A DNA stretch of 10,083 bases. Source: an uncultured Chloroflexota bacterium. GTDB taxonomy: Bacteria > Chloroflexota > Dehalococcoidia > UBA3495. Below are positions 7,130 through 10,083 of this stretch, in pieces. Numbering within the stretch: the stretch's first letter is position 1; the number at the start of each line of letters is the position of its first letter. The translations under genes and the position numbers were made by a program. The notes below the pieces were generated by a model. That model worked only from the letters and a program-made list of their open reading frames with translations, had not been told where the DNA came from and made no database searches. The DNA lies in contig CAJXEF010000075.1 in assembly GCA_913052545.1 (NCBI GenBank), forward strand, positions 1 through 10,083, in the 5' to 3' direction.

Positions 7130-7150
7130 ATGAACCGTGCACTCGGATGA
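7130..7150 (+). CDS. Possible leader peptide MNRALG upstream of the MFS gene
   Basis: ATG at 7130 opens a six-codon reading frame (Met-Asn-Arg-Ala-Leu-Gly) ending in TGA at 7148-7150. It is preceded by AAGGAG at 7122-7127, a better ribosome site than many real genes have, though only two bases separate the two. It lies 40 bases before the MFS start. It could be a regulatory leader ORF, or a chance ATG downstream of a purine-rich stretch. There is no run of identical codons to suggest classical amino-acid attenuation. Confidence 0.25.
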   Translation: MNRALG

Positions 7151-7190
7151 TAATCTGATTAACGCACATGATATTAAATAGGAGTTACAG

Positions 7191-8528
7191 ATGCCAGAAG
7201 GAAACCTCTTAACTCGCTCATTCAACTCAGTTCTACAAGCTCATTACGGATGGTACGTAGTCGCAATCGGCGCAGCTCTGCAATTGACAACCAATTTTGT
7301 AAGTCAAGCTTTCGCCGTGCTGGTAGTGGTGATCAGGGACAATTTTGCATGGTCACTTACTGCGATCGTCTTAGCGTACTCCCTGCGCAGCGTAATTGGC
7401 GCAGTTTTAGCCCCTCTCGCAGGTGTATTAGGGGATCGTTATGGTGCCAGAAAAGTGATGTTCACAGGAGGAGGGTTCTTCGTAGCCGGTCTTCTTCTTC
7501 TAAGCACCATCACTCAAATATGGCAATTATTTCTTTATTACAGCATAGTACTAGGTATTGCCCAGGCTTTGTTCAGGGTAAATATACCCACTACAGTCGC
7601 AGCATGGTTCAAGACAAAACTCGGCGTCGCTGTGGGTATACAGCAGTCCGCGGGAGGGATGGGGGCTTCGATTCTAGCACCTGGGTTGGCTATACTCCTA
7701 ACACAAACCGATTGGAAAACAGCCTTTATTATCATAGGAATCGGTGGCGGAGCCATAGTCTTCGCTTTATTAGCCTTTTTTTACAGCGAACCATCAGACC
7801 GTGGGAAAATGCCCTACGGTGATGGTGAAGACGGCAAAGCTCCAACAACATCTCTTTCAGCAGAAATCACTAAGGTAAGAAGTAAGGTTTTCTTAAAACG
7901 AGCCCGGGGTACAAGAGCCTTCTGGTTTTTACCCTTGATACATCATCTGGGATGTCTCGGACATGCCGTCATCATAGTCCATGGAGTATTCTATGCCACG
8001 ACGCGTGGGGTCTCTTTAGAGGCGGCCACCTTAATAATAAGCATCTACTCATTCACCAGCGTTGTAAGTCGCCTTATCGTACCAATCCTAGCTGACCATT
8101 TAGGAGCTAAAGGTGTAATGGCTCTTTTTTACCTGCTCCAAGGGGTATCGGCTCTGATGTTATTTTGGACCCAAGAGCCATGGCAGTTTTTCCTATTCGC
8201 TGCAGTATTTGGCATAGGCTTTGGTGGCGAGATGTCAGCTTTCCTGGTCATCAACAGACAATACTATGGTATGGGGCCGGTTAGGGCTGTATTCGGAGTC
8301 CAAAGCATGGGAGCCGGTCTAGGCATGGCTTTAGGAGGGCTGCTAGGAAGCGTGATTTATGACGTCTTCGGATCGTACGAGATAGCCTGGATCCTTTCTT
8401 TAGTCGCTAGTCTTGGTGGAATGATCACCATACTGCTAATGGAATCGACCAAACGGGAGCTCATTCCTGATTGGGAAGAATATTTACCGAAAGAAGCTCA
8501 AATCCCTATAGCCACTTCAGCAGATTGA
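7191..8528 (+). CDS. MFS transporter (monocarboxylate/oxalate-formate antiporter-like)
   Basis: A 445-residue inner-membrane carrier of the major facilitator superfamily with about twelve hydrophobic segments in two halves of six. The loop between helices 2 and 3 has the family's motif A, G81-D-R-Y-G-A-R-K88. The central cytoplasmic loop, about residues 200-243, is charged (SEPSDRGKMPYGDGEDGK...) and separates the halves. A weaker second copy of motif A, ADHLGAKGV, occurs at ~301-309. N-terminal 'HYGWYVVAIGAALQL' and a Gly-rich helix ('GIQQSAGGMGAS') are typical of the oxalate/formate- and monocarboxylate-type MFS, so the cargo may be a small organic acid; this is inferred, not shown. The start has AGGAG six bases upstream. 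The gene stands alone, followed by a 282-base spacer before the HpaB-like gene on the same strand, so the pair may form an uptake-and-oxidation unit, probably with separate promoters. Confidence 0.92.
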   Translation: MPEGNLLTRSFNSVLQAHYGWYVVAIGAALQLTTNFVSQAFAVLVVVIRDNFAWSLTAIVLAYSLRSVIGAVLAPLAGVLGDRYGARKVMFTGGGFFVAGLLLLSTITQIWQLFLYYSIVLGIAQALFRVNIPTTVAAWFKTKLGVAVGIQQSAGGMGASILAPGLAILLTQTDWKTAFIIIGIGGGAIVFALLAFFYSEPSDRGKMPYGDGEDGKAPTTSLSAEITKVRSKVFLKRARGTRAFWFLPLIHHLGCLGHAVIIVHGVFYATTRGVSLEAATLIISIYSFTSVVSRLIVPILADHLGAKGVMALFYLLQGVSALMLFWTQEPWQFFLFAAVFGIGFGGEMSAFLVINRQYYGMGPVRAVFGVQSMGAGLGMALGGLLGSVIYDVFGSYEIAWILSLVASLGGMITILLMESTKRELIPDWEEYLPKEAQIPIATSAD

Positions 8529-8693
8529 TCACTAAACTCTTCCAAAATATATAGAGAAGCACCCCTGTTGAGATCTAGTTTTCACCTGGCTCATATGATT
8601 TCAACGGAGACATAATTTTGTCAAACCGATAGTAATGAAACATGGGTCACCCGTAGCCATAATCTCATTAGTATGAAGTGTAACGTAATATCA

Positions 8694-8720
8694 TGCTATA
8701 ACACCGGGGATTAAGCCGGT
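8694..8720 (+). promoter_or_regulatory. Candidate extended -10 promoter and short hairpin before the HpaB-like gene
   Basis: TGCTATAAC (8694-8702) fits an extended -10 box (TGn followed by 5 of 6 to TATAAT); the -35 at 8673-8678 (ATGAAG) is poor. Right after it ACCGG (8703-8707) and CCGGT (8716-8720) can pair across an 8-base loop. A transcript would carry a ~100-base leader. Apart from this, 8529-8810 shows nothing gene-like. Confidence 0.33.
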
Positions 8721-8810
8721 CATATAGACTCGTCTAAGCAGCCATGGTTTTCCAAGAGATACTACAGGCAAGGCTCTTAATATTATCCATCGCGTCAGGA
8801 GGAAAACGCT

Positions 8811-10083
8811 ATGAGGACAGGGAAAGAATACCAAGCGAGCCTACAAGACGGTCGAGACGTATGGATAGTAGGAGAGGGCCGTGTTGTTGACGTAACAAGC
8901 CATTACTCGACCAAAAACATGGTGATGCAGTACGGCACCTGGTACGACAGACATTATCTTCCCGAGTGGCAAGACATCCTAATGACGGAGTCAGGACCAG
9001 ATTCCAATAAAAACCCATTAGCTTTTGAGATACCAAAAACTTCCTACGATCTACAAGTTCAGGGGCGAGCATTACGATCGATATTATCGGCTAGTGGAGG
9101 AAACATCACCCACACTCCAGGATATGGTGCTCTGATAGCCTTGGGACTTTTGAATCATATAAGTGAACTAAATAACTCACGCGAGGAAATCGAAGCAGCC
9201 ATCAAATACAGGGATTATATTGCCAATACCGGCAGATTTCTTACATTCGCTGGCGGCGGATCACTGATAGGATCCCGACTTAAGACAGACCCTAGGGAGA
9301 GAGTAGCTTTGCGTCTCGTAAGAGAGACGCAAAAAGGGTTCGTTATAAGCGGCAAAGTTCAGATGCATACCAGCACTCCATTTGCCGAAGATGTGCTTAT
9401 AACCAGCCGGGAGGAACTACCCCCAGGCAGCGGACGATGGCTCTGGTTTATAGTCCCAGTCAATTCTCCTGGTGTACGCGTGATCACGAGGCGTCCGGCC
9501 GACCAAAATACAAATCCTTTCCTATCGCCGCTTAGTAGCCGTTTTGATGAGCTTGACGCGTCTTTATGGCTACAGGATGTATTTATACCAAAGGAACAGG
9601 TATTTACAGGGGAGAGATTGAACCGGAATAAACGGCACTCTCTCCTATCCTGGTTATTGTGGCATCACAATAACGGTTGGCTTGCCAAGGCGGAGCTTAC
9701 TCTCGGCCTTTCATTGGCCTTAACTGAAGTTATGGGATTAAAAGAGAATCCGGTCACCCTAGATCAACTTACAGATATGATGGTAAACATCCAAATTAGT
9801 CGTAGTTGTATTCAGGCTGCAGAGTTAGACCCAGAGGTTACTAGCTCTGGGCATGCTGTACCAGGGCAGACCCACCTGGCCGCGGCAGCGATTAATATAT
9901 TCCAAACCCGCCAGAAAATGTCCGAGATATTGAGGGCTCTACCTGGATCATCGTTAGTAAATGCTCCCGCAGATACTGATTTCCTTGATCCTATAATGGC
10001 AGAGGAGCTTGAGGACGCTTATGGCGGCGGCGGTTACCCCGCGATACAACGATCAGCTTTATTACAACTCGCATGGGACCAGG
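8811..10083 (+). CDS. HpaB-like 4-hydroxyphenylacetate 3-monooxygenase family protein (3' end cut off)
   Basis: The frame stays open for 424 codons from ATG 8811 to the window end; family members have ~480-520 residues, so most of the gene is here. The start is clear: AGGAGG (8797-8802) lies eight bases upstream. The N-terminus 'MRTGKEYQASLQDGRDVWIVGEGRVVDVTSH' is the hallmark opening of the HpaB/PvcC family. These are FADH2-using monooxygenases (acyl-CoA dehydrogenase-like fold) that hydroxylate phenols with flavin supplied by a separate reductase (HpaC). Further family segments are 'RLVRETQKGFVISGKVQMHTSTPFA', 'WLWFIVPVNSPGVRVITRR' (210-228), 'LQDVFIPKEQVF' (254-265) and the C-terminal helical domain with 'LLWHHNNGWLAKAELTLGLSLALTEVMGL'. 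Aligned by eye, the usual Arg-x3-Tyr substrate/flavin contact is H101-x3-Y105, and the usual 'LTH' is L144-T-F146, so its substrate or reaction may differ. No reductase gene is visible. Confidence 0.85.
   Translation, partial: MRTGKEYQASLQDGRDVWIVGEGRVVDVTSHYSTKNMVMQYGTWYDRHYLPEWQDILMTESGPDSNKNPLAFEIPKTSYDLQVQGRALRSILSASGGNITHTPGYGALIALGLLNHISELNNSREEIEAAIKYRDYIANTGRFLTFAGGGSLIGSRLKTDPRERVALRLVRETQKGFVISGKVQMHTSTPFAEDVLITSREELPPGSGRWLWFIVPVNSPGVRVITRRPADQNTNPFLSPLSSRFDELDASLWLQDVFIPKEQVFTGERLNRNKRHSLLSWLLWHHNNGWLAKAELTLGLSLALTEVMGLKENPVTLDQLTDMMVNIQISRSCIQAAELDPEVTSSGHAVPGQTHLAAAAINIFQTRQKMSEILRALPGSSLVNAPADTDFLDPIMAEELEDAYGGGGYPAIQRSALLQLAWDQ

Larger units (their letters stand above)
6820..7190. 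other. Intergenic region between divergent hydrolase and MFS genes
   Basis: These 371 bases hold no gene of normal size. They should carry the promoters of both divergent genes. Visible items are the hydrolase ribosome site (6823-6828), a perfect 10-bp palindrome (6871-6880), a 5-bp stem with a 2-base loop AACCG-TT-CGGTT (7003-7014), a TATAAT box (7053-7058), a mini-ORF with its own Shine-Dalgarno (7122-7150), and the AGGAG of the MFS gene (7180-7184). I see no tRNA-like fold or recognisable riboswitch. Confidence 0.6.

Noticed and set aside
7250..7822. 190-codon plus-strand frame inside the MFS gene
   Set aside because: It is a shifted frame of a clearly membrane-spanning protein; its translation is Arg/Ser-rich and lacks any motif.
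8635..8676. 13-codon ORF in the spacer before the HpaB-like gene
   Set aside because: It has no Shine-Dalgarno, no recognisable peptide and no link to a downstream start.
8754..8778. AAGAG/CTCTT inverted repeat upstream of the HpaB-like gene
   Set aside because: A 5-bp stem with a 15-base loop is expected by chance and has no supporting context.
1..10083. tRNA, rRNA, CRISPR array, insertion sequence or defence system
   Set aside because: I found no cloverleaf-like stretch, regularly spaced repeats, transposase or integrase, terminal inverted repeats or known defence domains.

Overview
The window looks like chromosomal DNA from an uncultivated, probably marine bacterium with moderate-to-low GC. 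The gene mix is a GrdB-related reductase-like protein, a Rieske oxygenase, a DUF1800 protein, an NHL propeller, an HpaB-type flavin monooxygenase and an MFS carrier. That mix recalls the SAR202-type Chloroflexota (Dehalococcoidia-related), which are known for expanded oxidative catabolic families. This assignment is inference from gene content; there is no rRNA or other marker here. Shine-Dalgarno sites are strong and standard (GGAGG-like), so the genes are bacterial and probably all functional. I see no broken gene, mobile element, tRNA or CRISPR array.

Layout. 1-720 (+) is the C-terminal part of a GrdB-related protein running in from upstream, followed 60 bases later by a 2'-5' RNA ligase/cyclic phosphodiesterase family gene (781-1377, thpR-like). 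Two minus-strand genes follow: a Rieske ring-hydroxylating oxygenase alpha subunit (2012-3277) and, downstream of it, a VOC (glyoxalase/dioxygenase fold) protein (1388-1903). A short divergent spacer (3278-3429) leads into a plus-strand pair, a DUF1800 protein (3430-4851) and a six-repeat NHL beta-propeller (4938-5927). Next come a convergent alpha/beta hydrolase (5980-6819, -), a 371-base intergenic stretch (6820-7190) with a palindrome and a mini-ORF, an MFS transporter (7191-8528, +), a 282-base spacer, and an HpaB-like flavin monooxygenase (8811 to the window end, +) that is cut off before its stop.

How the genes may work together. The Rieske oxygenase, VOC protein, alpha/beta hydrolase, MFS carrier and HpaB-like protein are the classes used to import an organic acid or aromatic compound, oxygenate it, and cleave or hydrolyse the product. 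They sit on alternating strands, however, so they are at most a loose catabolic neighbourhood and not one operon. The substrate cannot be read from the sequence. The most notable points are the HpaB-like protein with apparent changes at substrate-contact positions, the DUF1800/NHL pair without the usual DUF1501 partner, the strict 47-residue blade period of the NHL protein broken by one insert, and the GrdB-related protein with an extra C-terminal domain. Nothing here proves a new system.
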